This document shows, one piece after another, positions 16,364-24,729 of a stretch of DNA of 46,705 bases. Position 1 is the first letter of the stretch, and each line of letters starts with the position of its first letter. The notes under the pieces are model-generated. The model ran no database searches, was not told the origin of the DNA, and worked only from the letters and a program-made list of their open reading frames with translations. The stretch comes from Candidatus Peregrinibacteria bacterium (GTDB lineage Bacteria; Patescibacteriota; Gracilibacteria; UBA1369; UM-FILTER-53-11), in assembly GCA_016186205.1 (NCBI GenBank), contig JACPMA010000009.1:1-46705 (forward strand). The letters are read 5' to 3'. Both the position numbers and the translations under genes were made by a program.

Positions 16364-18548
16364 CAGTGTGCTCATGCTGCGATTGGAATGCCGCGTTTTT
16401 ATGATTGCGCGAAAGAATGCGGGCCTGATTGCTCCCGTTGGTAAAAATCAAATATCGGCTTTCCATATTCCCGATATATCCGGCATCAACAAAAGTCGTT
16501 TCGGCCTGTTGGTAAAAATCTCCAAACGCTCCGTGGCGAGTGCATGAAGGGTCGCCATGCTTGCAATGCGCATGGCCAAAAAGCCATAGATCAATTCCGA
16601 ATTCGTTAAGAATTTGGTCCATGCCTTCAAAGGCATGCGGCATTTGGTGTGTGGCAAGTGCGATGATTTTGTTTTGATTCTGCGCTATTTCACTGCGCAG
16701 CCATGCCATCGTTGCGTCGCTCAATTTATATTTGCCGTCGTCAGTCGACATAACGATAAAATGAATATTCCCTCGGTCAAACGTATAGCGAAGATTTGCG
16801 GTAATGATGGATTTATAATTATCCAGACATCCTTGCTCTGGCGCCTCTCCGCACTGATATTCGTGATTACCTGCAAGAAAATGGAATGCCGACCATGGAT
16901 GATTCGATTCCGTCATAAAAATATTTTTCATAGCCTGAAAATTTTCAGCGCTGCCGTTGCCGGATATATCACCGGCAATAAGAGCATCGTTCCAAGCAAT
17001 GGTATCCATATCATTCACCATCGTAGTGAGGTCTCTGTTGTGATGGGAACCGTAATAAATGTCAGACATGTGCCATAAAACAAAGTTTTGATCCGTAATA
17101 ACCGGCGGCGGACCGGGCGGCGAAGGAGGAATTCCGCTTGCGGCTGCGTCTCCCGACGGAGCGGAAAAAGGTTGCGGCACAAGATTTGTATTCCTGAAAA
17201 GAGCAATTGTATATAAAGCGTTCAATTGCGAAAATGCATACACGATTTCATTTTCGCTCCAAAGAAAAGCGCCTCTGCGCGGAGAAGAAGCGTTTTTAAT
17301 TTGGAGATCGAGTATTTTATCGATGAGCGCTTGCGCAAAAGTTTTATCATCGGCAAGAAGAGCCGCGCGAGCTGCAATAGCATAGACTGCAAGATCTTCA
17401 TAGTTTACCGCAGGCTGCCCTGCTGCAGTATATCGCCCAAAAATCTTGCCTCGCCGCGTGAATTCATCTTTCATAAATTTAAGAAGTTTTTTTGAGTAAT
17501 CCCATTCGCCGCCCAGCATAAGATGTTCGGAAACATAGGCTTGAAAAATCATATGAAGCGAAGCATCTGATTCATATTGGCCGGTGGAAAAATTATATCG
17601 ATCGCTGAAAAGACGGCTTTCCAGACGGCCATTTTTAACAATTTCAATTGTCTTCTTGCGGATTTCTTTCCATTCTTGATCATAGCTTTGAAGCTTTTTC
17701 ATAGCCTCAAAATCCGCATATCCGAGAATAAGATGTTCGTCAGCATAAGTTCCATTAGAATCCCAGGAAATAGAACTTGTAAGAACGCCATTGCGGAGTC
17801 CGTGCTGTTTTAATGCTTGACCCATGGCTAGCGCGGTATCGCGGTAAGCGGCCGTGCCGAATTTTTCAAATCCGCGAAGAAGACCTTTAATAATTTTCAA
17901 ATCGTCGATAGTTGCATTCGCATAGCCGTATGGAGTCAAATCTTCTTTTAGCTTCCAATAAGCAAGATTCCTGTCGCTTAAAATATATCTTTTGAAAAAT
18001 TGGTAAGATTTTTCAAATTCATCTTTCTTGCCGCCTTCTGCGAGAGCATTGAACAAAAGTCCATAGGATTCCGAAACCACTTCATGATTCACGCCGACGA
18101 CGCTCGATGAAGAAATGTTTGTTTGTAGGTTTGAAAAAACAGCCCCGGATGAAGAAGATAACTGCGTATTTATAAAAGCAAGGCTATCGGAAAAAGGAGT
18201 TTCGTATACCGTATTATAAACCGGCGATGAAGATGAAGACGGTTGCGGTTGCGGTTGCGATGACGGCGATGCAAAAGATACTGTTGATTGAGCAATTTCT
18301 TCGCCTTCGATATTTTTGAGAAGCTGCTGCAGCACAACGGCAAGCTCTGCGCGATTTACGTAATTGGCCGGCCGAAAACTGCCGTCCGGATAACCGTCAA
18401 AAAGTCCGCGGGATTTCATATCGGCTACCGCTTCGGAATACCAAGCATTGTGCGGCACATCAAAAAAACTGGCTCGATGGAATGCCCATCCAATCGGAAT
18501 GGTCATCACGGCGATGCCGGCAAAAAATCCGAGCAAAAATCGTCGCAT
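16332..18548 (-). CDS. SLH - GH8-like - calcineurin-like phosphatase surface protein
   Basis: About 738 residues from ATG 18548 (MRRFLLGFFAGIAVMTIPIG, a signal/anchor); an upstream in-frame extension is rejected because it would overlap the divergent gene. Residues about 28-80 are one SLH domain (VPHNAWYSEAVADMKSRGLF, GYPDGSFRPANYVNRAELAV). A Ser/Pro linker follows. Residues about 165-480 look like an alpha/alpha six-barrel related to GH8 glycosidases (VVSESYGLLFNALAEGG, ANATIDDLKIIKGLL); I could not confirm all catalytic acids. Residues about 525-710 are a metallophosphatase: GDISGNG, AGNHEYQ, ATHQMP, GHAHCKHG. The first motif reads SDIYYG, with Tyr where the family normally has His. Likely cell-surface; substrate unknown. 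Confidence 0.8.
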   Translation of the reverse strand: MRRFLLGFFAGIAVMTIPIGWAFHRASFFDVPHNAWYSEAVADMKSRGLFDGYPDGSFRPANYVNRAELAVVLQQLLKNIEGEEIAQSTVSFASPSSQPQPQPSSSSSPVYNTVYETPFSDSLAFINTQLSSSSGAVFSNLQTNISSSSVVGVNHEVVSESYGLLFNALAEGGKKDEFEKSYQFFKRYILSDRNLAYWKLKEDLTPYGYANATIDDLKIIKGLLRGFEKFGTAAYRDTALAMGQALKQHGLRNGVLTSSISWDSNGTYADEHLILGYADFEAMKKLQSYDQEWKEIRKKTIEIVKNGRLESRLFSDRYNFSTGQYESDASLHMIFQAYVSEHLMLGGEWDYSKKLLKFMKDEFTRRGKIFGRYTAAGQPAVNYEDLAVYAIAARAALLADDKTFAQALIDKILDLQIKNASSPRRGAFLWSENEIVYAFSQLNALYTIALFRNTNLVPQPFSAPSGDAAASGIPPSPPGPPPVITDQNFVLWHMSDIYYGSHHNRDLTTMVNDMDTIAWNDALIAGDISGNGSAENFQAMKNIFMTESNHPWSAFHFLAGNHEYQCGEAPEQGCLDNYKSIITANLRYTFDRGNIHFIVMSTDDGKYKLSDATMAWLRSEIAQNQNKIIALATHQMPHAFEGMDQILNEFGIDLWLFGHAHCKHGDPSCTRHGAFGDFYQQAETTFVDAGYIGNMESRYLIFTNGSNQARILSRNHKNAAFQSQHEHTVTLRYPFSKN

Positions 18549-18626
18549 GGCACTTATAAAAACGTTGTAAAAGGAGGAGACGTTACCATTTTGATAAAGA
18601 AAAATCCAGTGTATATTGCATGATGT

Positions 18627-19655
18627 ATGAAGTCTTTTCAGCTCACGTTCGTCCATATCGCCATCCTTTTGTCGCTCCTCTTTCTGGGAACGGTGATCGC
18701 CCCATTCTTAACGACCCTCGTTTTGGCTGCCATTCTTGTCACCGGCACTTACCCGATTTATGAATGGACACTCCGAAAAGTTCATGGCAAAACGCGGCTT
18801 GCCGGAGCCATTATCTCCCTTTCTATCGGCGTCATTTTCAGTCTTGTTTTCTTCGTTTTTATCATCCTCCTTTCTCAAGAAGCCGTTTCAACATATCAAG
18901 GATTTGAAGGATGGATCCGCTCTGGAAAATTCAATCTCAATGAACTCACGGCAAAAGCCAGCAAATATTTCGGAATTCCAGCCGTTGATCTAGTTTCTTC
19001 TCTCACACAAGCTGCACAAGCGTTTTCCGGAAGTCTTGTGGAACAAAGCACGACTCTGCTCCGAAGCATTGTATGGCTCATTATTAATTTCTTCCTCCTT
19101 GTCTTTGCCATGTATTTCTTTTTCAAAGACGGAAAATATATCGTCGAGTCCATTGAAAAAATCATTCCGCTTCCAAAACATTTTGGCCAAGAAATTTTTC
19201 AAAAATTCCAGCAAGTTTCGCTCGCCATGCTTTACGGCATATTTCTTACAGCCATTGTTCAAGGAATTCTCGGCGGAATAGGACTTGCGGTTGCCGGCGT
19301 GCAGAATCCAATTTTTTGGGGTACGGTTATGGCATTTTTTGGAATGCTTCCAGTCGGCGGAACCGGCATCGTTTGGCTGCCGGCATCCATTATTCTGCTT
19401 GCAGGAGAACATTATGTTGCCGGAATCGGACTGCTCCTGTGGGGCGCGCTTATCGTGGCTCTTGTAGATAATTTCATAAAACCATACATCATTTCAAAAC
19501 AAACAAAAACGTATCCGCTTGCAACGTTTCTTGTCGTAATCGGCGGCTTGATGGTTTTCGGCTTGAAGGGAGCGATCATCGCGCCGATGGTGCTCGCAGC
19601 GCTCGTCTCACTTCTTCACATTTACAAACTCGAAACAGTCCAAAAGGAAATCTGA
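18627..19655 (+). CDS. AI-2E family (PerM-type) transporter
   Basis: 342 residues with about eight transmembrane helices in the AI-2E/UPF0118 pattern: paired N-terminal helices, a soluble middle (residues about 80-140), and the conserved block VDNFIKPYIISKQTKTYPL plus GLKGAIIAPMVLA near the C-terminus. Members include sodium/proton antiporters and putative exporters; substrate cannot be assigned. A TATATT box lies 9 nt before the ATG. The last 48 bp overlap the 3' end of ribD on the opposite strand. Confidence 0.9.
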   Translation: MKSFQLTFVHIAILLSLLFLGTVIAPFLTTLVLAAILVTGTYPIYEWTLRKVHGKTRLAGAIISLSIGVIFSLVFFVFIILLSQEAVSTYQGFEGWIRSGKFNLNELTAKASKYFGIPAVDLVSSLTQAAQAFSGSLVEQSTTLLRSIVWLIINFFLLVFAMYFFFKDGKYIVESIEKIIPLPKHFGQEIFQKFQQVSLAMLYGIFLTAIVQGILGGIGLAVAGVQNPIFWGTVMAFFGMLPVGGTGIVWLPASIILLAGEHYVAGIGLLLWGALIVALVDNFIKPYIISKQTKTYPLATFLVVIGGLMVFGLKGAIIAPMVLAALVSLLHIYKLETVQKEI

Positions 19656-20678
19656 ACCGATTTTGCGTAACGTCGGGCGCGATATATGAATGGCTTTTTT
19701 GAGCAAAGCTATGCCTTCACCGCCAACCGCCGGTTTTGCATCTCGGCCTCCGATTATTTTTGGCGCGATAAACAAAATAACGCGACCGAAGAGCCGCGCA
19801 TCAATAAACGAACCGAATATTTCTGATCCGCCTTCAACAAAAAGACTGTTTATGCCGCTGGCTCCAAGAAATCGAAGTAGGGGAGAAAGCGGTATTTTTT
19901 TGAGCCTGCTTGGAAAAACTTTACAGGCTATTTTGCGCTTTAAAAAATAATCCAGTTTTGATTTTGGAGCGCGGTCGGTTGTAACGAGAAGAACATTCGA
20001 GTCGCGCAGAACTTTTGCATTTCGAGAAATGTGCAAATGCGAATCGAGAATAATTCGCAAAGGCTGTTTTCGCCTGCCTTTCAGCTCCGGATTATCGCGT
20101 AGAATCGTGTTAATACCGACCAAAACAGCGTCGTGTTCATCGCGCAGAGATTTTACATAGCGACGGGATTTTTCGGACGTAATCCACTTTGAATCGCCGG
20201 TTTTAGTGGCAATTTTTCCATCAAGCGTCATCGCAATTTTAAGAGTCACAAAAGGCATATTGAGTTTCGCAGCTTCTTGCTGCAAAAGACCGGTTGAGAC
20301 TTTGATTCCCGCTTTTTTTAAAGCTTTTATGCCTCTGCCTGACACTTCCGGATTCGGATCCTTCATAGCTATTACAACTCGCTTAATGCCGGATTCAATG
20401 ATTTGATTAACGCATGCAGGCGTTTTTTTTCCAGGAAATTCAACGCACGGTTCAAGAGTGAGATATAAAATACATCCGGAAAAAGAGTGTAATTTTTTTG
20501 CGGCTCGGCGTAAAAGATTCACTTCTGCATGCGCTTCTCCAAATTTTCTATGCCAATCCTCCGCAATAATGCGGCCATTTTTCACAAGCACGGCGGAGAC
20601 CAAAGGATTCGGCGAAACCGCATTGCGGCCGCGCTTAGCCAATTCAAGCGCCCTCTTCATGAACTTTTCATCTTTCAT
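19608..20678 (-). CDS. ribD: bifunctional riboflavin deaminase/reductase RibD
   Basis: Second and third steps of riboflavin synthesis: deamination of the pyrimidine, then ribosyl reduction. 356 residues. The deaminase half (1-145) has the zinc site HAEVNLLRRA and the PC...C pair TLEPCVEFPGKKTPAC; the usual short spacer is slightly longer here. The reductase half (146-356) has KIAMTLDGKIAT, GINTILRDNPEL and LFVEGGSEIFGSFI. It starts one base inside the ribBA stop (TAATG), so the two genes are translationally coupled. Riboflavin synthase and lumazine synthase genes are not in the window. Confidence 0.95.
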   Translation of the reverse strand: MKDEKFMKRALELAKRGRNAVSPNPLVSAVLVKNGRIIAEDWHRKFGEAHAEVNLLRRAAKKLHSFSGCILYLTLEPCVEFPGKKTPACVNQIIESGIKRVVIAMKDPNPEVSGRGIKALKKAGIKVSTGLLQQEAAKLNMPFVTLKIAMTLDGKIATKTGDSKWITSEKSRRYVKSLRDEHDAVLVGINTILRDNPELKGRRKQPLRIILDSHLHISRNAKVLRDSNVLLVTTDRAPKSKLDYFLKRKIACKVFPSRLKKIPLSPLLRFLGASGINSLFVEGGSEIFGSFIDARLFGRVILFIAPKIIGGRDAKPAVGGEGIALLKKAIHISRPTLRKIGSDFLLDCFEFVNVKK

Positions 20679-21877
20679 TAAACTTGCTTCAATAGGTGCC
20701 CCAATTTTATCTTCTTTGTCTTCAAATAGCGATGTTCCCGTTTTGACCGCGCTGGAATTTCAATAGGAACACGTTCTACAATATGCAAACCATATGCCTC
20801 AAGCCCGACAATCTTCCTTGGATTATTCGTCAAAAGCCGAATGTCAGAAACTCCCAAATCCACCAAAATCTGCGAACCGATGCCGTATTCGCGCGGATCC
20901 GGCGGGAGCCCTAATTTTTTATTCGCTTCAACCGTATCAAACCCTTTATCTTGAAGATTATAGGCTTTCAATTTATTAATAAGTCCGATGCCGCGACCTT
21001 CCTGGCGCATATAAAGAAAAATTCCCTCGCCTTCGGCAGCGATTCGTTTGAGAGCTATATCCAGCTGTCTTTGGCAATCGCAACGAATTGAACGAAATAC
21101 TTCTCCGGTAAGGCATTCGGAGTGCACTCGCACCAGTGCGGGTTTTTTCTGAGAAGGATTTCCCATAACAAGGGCAACATGTTCCTTCTGATCTACCAAA
21201 TCCTGATAAACATATGCCTTGAATTCGCCATATTCTGTCGGCAAAATTGTTTCAACCGTGCGTGAAATGAGTTTTTCCCTGCATCTCCGATATTCAATAA
21301 GAGACTGAATGCGCACTAAAAGAAGTTGATGTTCTTTTGCAAATTTCTTCAATCTGTTTCCGGACAGCATTCTGCCGTCATCTCCCATAATTTCACAAAT
21401 AACCGCCATTGGTTTAAGTCCCGCAAGACGCATAAGGTCAATGGCCGCTTCCGTATGCCCTCGGCGGACAAGCACGCCTCCTTCTCGAGCAATAAGAGGA
21501 AATATATGGCCCGGACGATTTAAATCGTCCGGCTTGGTTTTTGGATTTAGAAGAGCCTGAATGGTTGCAACGCGATCGATTGCGGAAATGCCGGTTGTCA
21601 CATTTCTTTTTGCATCAACCGAAACCGTAAACTGGCATTGGAGCGGCGCGGTATTTTTTTCTACCATCGGCGGCAAATGAAGCTCCACCGCCCGCTCGCC
21701 AGTTAAAGGAACACAAATCAAACCGCGTCCGAACTTCGCCATGAATGCGATTTTTGCCGGCGTGATCTTTTCCGCAGCCAAAATAAGATCGCCTTCATTT
21801 TCCCGATCTTCATGATCGGCAAGAATAATCATCTTCCCGCGTTTGAGATCGGAGAGAATTGGTTCAAGGTCTTGCAT
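20678..21877 (-). CDS. ribBA: bifunctional DHBP synthase / GTP cyclohydrolase II
   Basis: Makes 3,4-dihydroxy-2-butanone-4-phosphate and the first pyrimidine intermediate of riboflavin. 399 residues. The DHBP synthase half shows [17 protein letters not shown] and [17 protein letters not shown]; the cyclohydrolase half shows the zinc motif [19 protein letters not shown] and [11 protein letters not shown]. Both halves look intact. On the minus strand TATAAT (21891-21886) lies 8 nt before the ATG and overlaps the tsf stop region, suggesting a separate leaderless promoter for the rib genes after tsf. Confidence 0.97.
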   Translation of the reverse strand: MQDLEPILSDLKRGKMIILADHEDRENEGDLILAAEKITPAKIAFMAKFGRGLICVPLTGERAVELHLPPMVEKNTAPLQCQFTVSVDAKRNVTTGISAIDRVATIQALLNPKTKPDDLNRPGHIFPLIAREGGVLVRRGHTEAAIDLMRLAGLKPMAVICEIMGDDGRMLSGNRLKKFAKEHQLLLVRIQSLIEYRRCREKLISRTVETILPTEYGEFKAYVYQDLVDQKEHVALVMGNPSQKKPALVRVHSECLTGEVFRSIRCDCQRQLDIALKRIAAEGEGIFLYMRQEGRGIGLINKLKAYNLQDKGFDTVEANKKLGLPPDPREYGIGSQILVDLGVSDIRLLTNNPRKIVGLEAYGLHIVERVPIEIPARSKREHRYLKTKKIKLGHLLKQV

Positions 21878-21886
21878 GGGCCGTTA

Positions 21887-22474
21887 TTATAACGCATAGC
21901 GCGTGAACCGCACCAGCTTTATATTTTCGCCAAGTTTCAAAATCGCGTCGGAAATGAGCTTCTCAATGGTTATTTCTGGATTTTTCACAAAAGCCTGGGT
22001 TAAAAGCGCCGCTTCTTCGCGGAATTTCTTCTCTTTTCCGGCAATAATTTTATCCCACATGGCTTGCGGTTTTCCTTCTTTTGCAAGCTGTGCTTTCCAA
22101 ATTTCTCGTTCTTTTTCGATCAATTCCGGCGAAACTTCGGCCGGCGCGATAATCAAAGGATTCATGGCGGCAATATGCATGGCAATGTCGCGGCCGAGCC
22201 GCTGAAAATCGTCGCTTCGCGCCACAAAATCCGTTTCGCATCCAAACTGAACAAGCACGCCGATTTTATTATTGCTGTGAATATAGGAAACAACGATACC
22301 TTCGCCTGTGGAACGTTCGCCGCGTTCCACGGCTTTCGCCTCGCCTTTTTTTCGAAGAATTTCAATCGCTTTAGCCTCATCGCCTTTTGCTTCCTCAAGC
22401 GCCTTTTTGCACGCCTGCATAGAAACGCCGGTTTTTTCTCGAAGAGATTTAATCTGATCTAGAGTAATCGCCAT
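21887..22474 (-). CDS. tsf: elongation factor Ts
   Basis: Guanine-nucleotide exchange factor for EF-Tu. 195 residues, the compact form. UBA-like N-terminus IKSLREKTGVSMQACKKAL, then the EF-Tu contact motif QFGCETDFVARSDDFQ at about residues 75-90, and the C-terminal LVRFTRYAL. It lies on the same strand as rpsB but two membrane-protein genes are inserted between them, a break in the usually adjacent rpsB-tsf pair. Confidence 0.96.
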   Translation of the reverse strand: MAITLDQIKSLREKTGVSMQACKKALEEAKGDEAKAIEILRKKGEAKAVERGERSTGEGIVVSYIHSNNKIGVLVQFGCETDFVARSDDFQRLGRDIAMHIAAMNPLIIAPAEVSPELIEKEREIWKAQLAKEGKPQAMWDKIIAGKEKKFREEAALLTQAFVKNPEITIEKLISDAILKLGENIKLVRFTRYAL

Positions 22475-22523
22475 AGCACGAAGACTCTAATGGGTTTGCC
22501 ATGTTAGGTCAAGGATCTGAATA

Positions 22524-23054
22524 CTATGGAAGAACGGTATAGAATGAAGGAACGTTGGGAGGTGGCGGCAATTCTTTGGCTGCTTGATTATTATCTTCGT
22601 TAGATTCCGACACTATATTATCCGGGTCGGCAGTTATAAGAACATACCCTATTGATTCAAATTTTTTGTTAAAAGTATGGCTTACTTCCCTGGGCTTGCC
22701 ATTGCCAAGCCCATCTATGCTCACCCTTGCTGAAACTATGACACCACCAGAAACAGTACCAGCGCCCGGACTAGGTGTAGCATCTGCAATTCGAGCAGTG
22801 AAAAGGACAGGGAAGTTTTTTTTCACCACCATAGAACCGGAGTTTTGTATTTTCGCGCGAACTATCGTTGTATTAAACTTCTTGCCAGGCCCAGCATCTA
22901 TTGAAATAACTTTTAGGTCAGGTGCATTAAGCAAAGGCAAACCAGAAACAACACCTTTCTGTGTGCTCGGTTTACTAAAATAAACAGCTCCGGAAACAAG
23001 CGCTATAAAAAGAACGCCGACTACCCATTTGATCCATTGATTTTTATTTTTCAT
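22524..23054 (-). CDS. membrane-anchored CARDB-like protein
   Basis: 176 residues. Residues about 10-28 are a single hydrophobic anchor, so the rest is extracytoplasmic. The domain from residue about 45 to 165 fits a CARDB/APHP-type immunoglobulin fold: LKVISIDAGPGKKFNTTIVR, IQNSGSM, and the terminal signature DPDNIVSESNEDNNQA typical of this family. The tail is proline-rich. Such domains serve in adhesion or surface assembly; the partner is unknown. It lies between the DUF4870-like gene and tsf on the same strand. Confidence 0.75.
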   Translation of the reverse strand: MKNKNQWIKWVVGVLFIALVSGAVYFSKPSTQKGVVSGLPLLNAPDLKVISIDAGPGKKFNTTIVRAKIQNSGSMVVKKNFPVLFTARIADATPSPGAGTVSGGVIVSARVSIDGLGNGKPREVSHTFNKKFESIGYVLITADPDNIVSESNEDNNQAAKELPPPPNVPSFYTVLP

Positions 23055-23073
23055 ATATATTTTATGTTACAAA

Positions 23074-23745
23074 TTAACTTGGAGGCGACGGCTGCGGCGG
23101 CGCTGGCGGTGGCGGAGGTTGTGGCGCAGATGGCGGAGGCGGAGGCGGAGGCGGAGGCGGCGCGGCTGCTGGTGCAACAGGCGCTTCTTGCGCTGGCGGC
23201 TGTGCGGGGGCGGCTTGTTCTTGAGCGCCCAAACCTTTCACGGTTTCGCCTGCTTTCGCGGCAAGGCCTTCTGCCTTATCTTTCAAACCGGAAATGGCGC
23301 CGACTGCAAGTCCGGCTTTCCCATAAAGCGCTTCAACATTCATTTTGCCGGCAAATTTCGAAATAACCGGAATAGCCCAAAGCTCTCCGGAGTATGATTT
23401 ATAAATCGCAAGGATGTAAACCGCAAAAATCGCGAGTGTCAAAAGCGACCCAAACCAAGGAATGGCAAACAAAATCATAAAAACCAAGATGGTGATCAGA
23501 AAAAGCACCATGCTCTGTTTGGCATGAAATTTACAGTATGCGCTCTTCGGCTTCACAATTAACGGCACTACGAAGAGAAAAGCAAAATAGCCAAGCGCTG
23601 CAAAAAATCTCTCGTCTTGCTCAACAGATGGAGCTGCTGCTTGTTCTGGAGCTGCTGCAGCAGCTTCTGAAGGAGAAACCGCTGGGGCAGGAGCTAAAGG
23701 TGTGGGAGGAGCAGCTGAAGGCTGTCCTGAAGTCTGATCTGCCAT
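23074..23745 (-). CDS. DUF4870-like membrane protein with Pro/Ala-rich tails
   Basis: 223 residues. The N-terminal about 42 residues are Pro/Ala/Ser-rich; residues about 45-125 hold three hydrophobic helices around the motif FHAKQSMVLFLITILVFMIL, which fits the DUF4870/Tic20-like family. After an amphipathic Lys/Gly/Ala helix region (AGLAVGAISGLKDKAEGLAA) the C-terminus is nearly pure Pro/Ala with a ten-proline run encoded by GGCGGA repeats. On the minus strand TATAAT (23757-23752) lies 6 nt before the ATG, overlapping the rpsB stop: a leaderless internal promoter. Confidence 0.7.
   Translation of the reverse strand: MADQTSGQPSAAPPTPLAPAPAVSPSEAAAAAPEQAAAPSVEQDERFFAALGYFAFLFVVPLIVKPKSAYCKFHAKQSMVLFLITILVFMILFAIPWFGSLLTLAIFAVYILAIYKSYSGELWAIPVISKFAGKMNVEALYGKAGLAVGAISGLKDKAEGLAAKAGETVKGLGAQEQAAPAQPPAQEAPVAPAAAPPPPPPPPPPSAPQPPPPPAPPQPSPPS
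23132..23160. repeat. GGCGGA hexamer tandem repeat
   Basis: Nearly five perfect copies of GGCGGA within the coding region of the DUF4870-like protein; they encode the polyproline run on the minus strand and could expand or contract without changing the reading frame. Confidence 0.9.
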
Positions 23746-23752
23746 ATATTTA

Positions 23753-24559
23753 TTATACCACAGGGATTTCCGGAAGGCTAGTGGCTTTTTCGGCTACTTT
23801 TTCCGTTACCGCCTGCGCACGCGCCTGATCTGGTTTTTGAGGCGCCGGTACGCGTGAAGCATGCAGTTTTTTGCCTTCCTCAAGGGCAGAACCTATTTTC
23901 TCGATGAAATATTTAAGAGATTTTACAGCATCATCATTTCCAGGGATTGGATAGGTGACTAAATCCGGATCTGCATTTGAATCGCAGATTCCAACCGTCG
24001 GAATCCGGAGCCGTTTTGCTTCGCGTAGCACAAGCTCATCGCGTATCGCATCAAAAATAACGAGCACATCCGGAAGGTGATTCATATGCTCCACGCCGGA
24101 AAAAGCATCTTCGAGTTTTTCAAGAGTCCTGCTTAATTCCAGCCGCTCTTTTTTAGTATATTTTTCCCAATCGCCGGCATCCCGCGCGGTTTTTAAATCC
24201 CTGAAATATTTAATGCGTTTTCGAATCGTTTCATAATTTGTAAGGAGACCCGGCATCCATTTTCGCGTCACGAAAGGACAACCGCTCTGTTTTGCCGCCT
24301 CTGTAACAAGTTTTGTCGCATGGAGTTTCGTACAGACAAGAAGAATCGTTTTTCCTGCAGCTGCGGATTCTTTAAGAAATTCCAGCGCGCGAGTAAGGCA
24401 TTCGTAGGTCTTTGCAAGATCAAAAATATGGATGCCTTCGCGCTGGGTATAAAGATACGGCCGCATTTTTGGATTCCACTTCGAAACTTTGTGTCCGAAA
24501 TGGCACGCTGCCTGTAGCATCGCTTCGAGTTCTTGTTGATTTGCTTTAATGGGAGACAT
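23753..24559 (-). CDS. rpsB: 30S ribosomal protein S2
   Basis: 268 residues. Family motifs: ACHFGHKVSKWNPKMRPYLY, REGIHIFDLAKTYECL, FVTRKWMPGLLTNYETI, and PTVGICDSNADPDLVTYPIP. The core is standard; the last about 30 residues form a charged extension. The translation start has AAGGA a few bases upstream (AAGGATTTATG), one of the few sites here that resemble a Shine-Dalgarno sequence. Followed by two membrane-protein genes rather than directly by tsf. Confidence 0.97.
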   Translation of the reverse strand: MSPIKANQQELEAMLQAACHFGHKVSKWNPKMRPYLYTQREGIHIFDLAKTYECLTRALEFLKESAAAGKTILLVCTKLHATKLVTEAAKQSGCPFVTRKWMPGLLTNYETIRKRIKYFRDLKTARDAGDWEKYTKKERLELSRTLEKLEDAFSGVEHMNHLPDVLVIFDAIRDELVLREAKRLRIPTVGICDSNADPDLVTYPIPGNDDAVKSLKYFIEKIGSALEEGKKLHASRVPAPQKPDQARAQAVTEKVAEKATSLPEIPVV

Positions 24560-24604
24560 AAATCCTTGGGGTTAACGCCTTCTTCCGTCAGCTCGCCTCG
24601 TTGA

Positions 24605-24621
24605 ATCCGTTCAAAACGGAT
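24605..24621 (-). promoter_or_regulatory. hairpin in the rpsB leader
   Basis: A 7-bp perfect stem, ATCCGTT/AACGGAT with a 3-nt loop, lies in the 170-bp gap upstream of rpsB. Because rpsB leaders in other bacteria bind S2 for autoregulation, this might be part of such a structure, but I see no diagnostic sequence. Confidence 0.35.
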
Positions 24622-24716
24622 CAGGATTAGGCAATCAGGAAGAAAACTTAGATAAAAGCGGCATTAAAGTAAAGGAAGCACGGAAAAAAAGCAAATGAAA
24701 ATATATCATCAAGTGT

Positions 24717-24722
24717 TATACT
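24717..24722 (+). promoter_or_regulatory. -10 box of leaderless valS promoter
   Basis: TATACT ends 7 nt before the GTG start of valS at 24730, placing the transcription start at or next to the initiation codon. Confidence 0.55.
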
Positions 24723-24729
24723 TAACCTT

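Noticed and set aside
18549-18656. Longer form of the SLH protein starting at 18656
   Set aside because: It would overlap the divergent AI-2E gene; ATG at 18548 gives a clean signal-anchor sequence.
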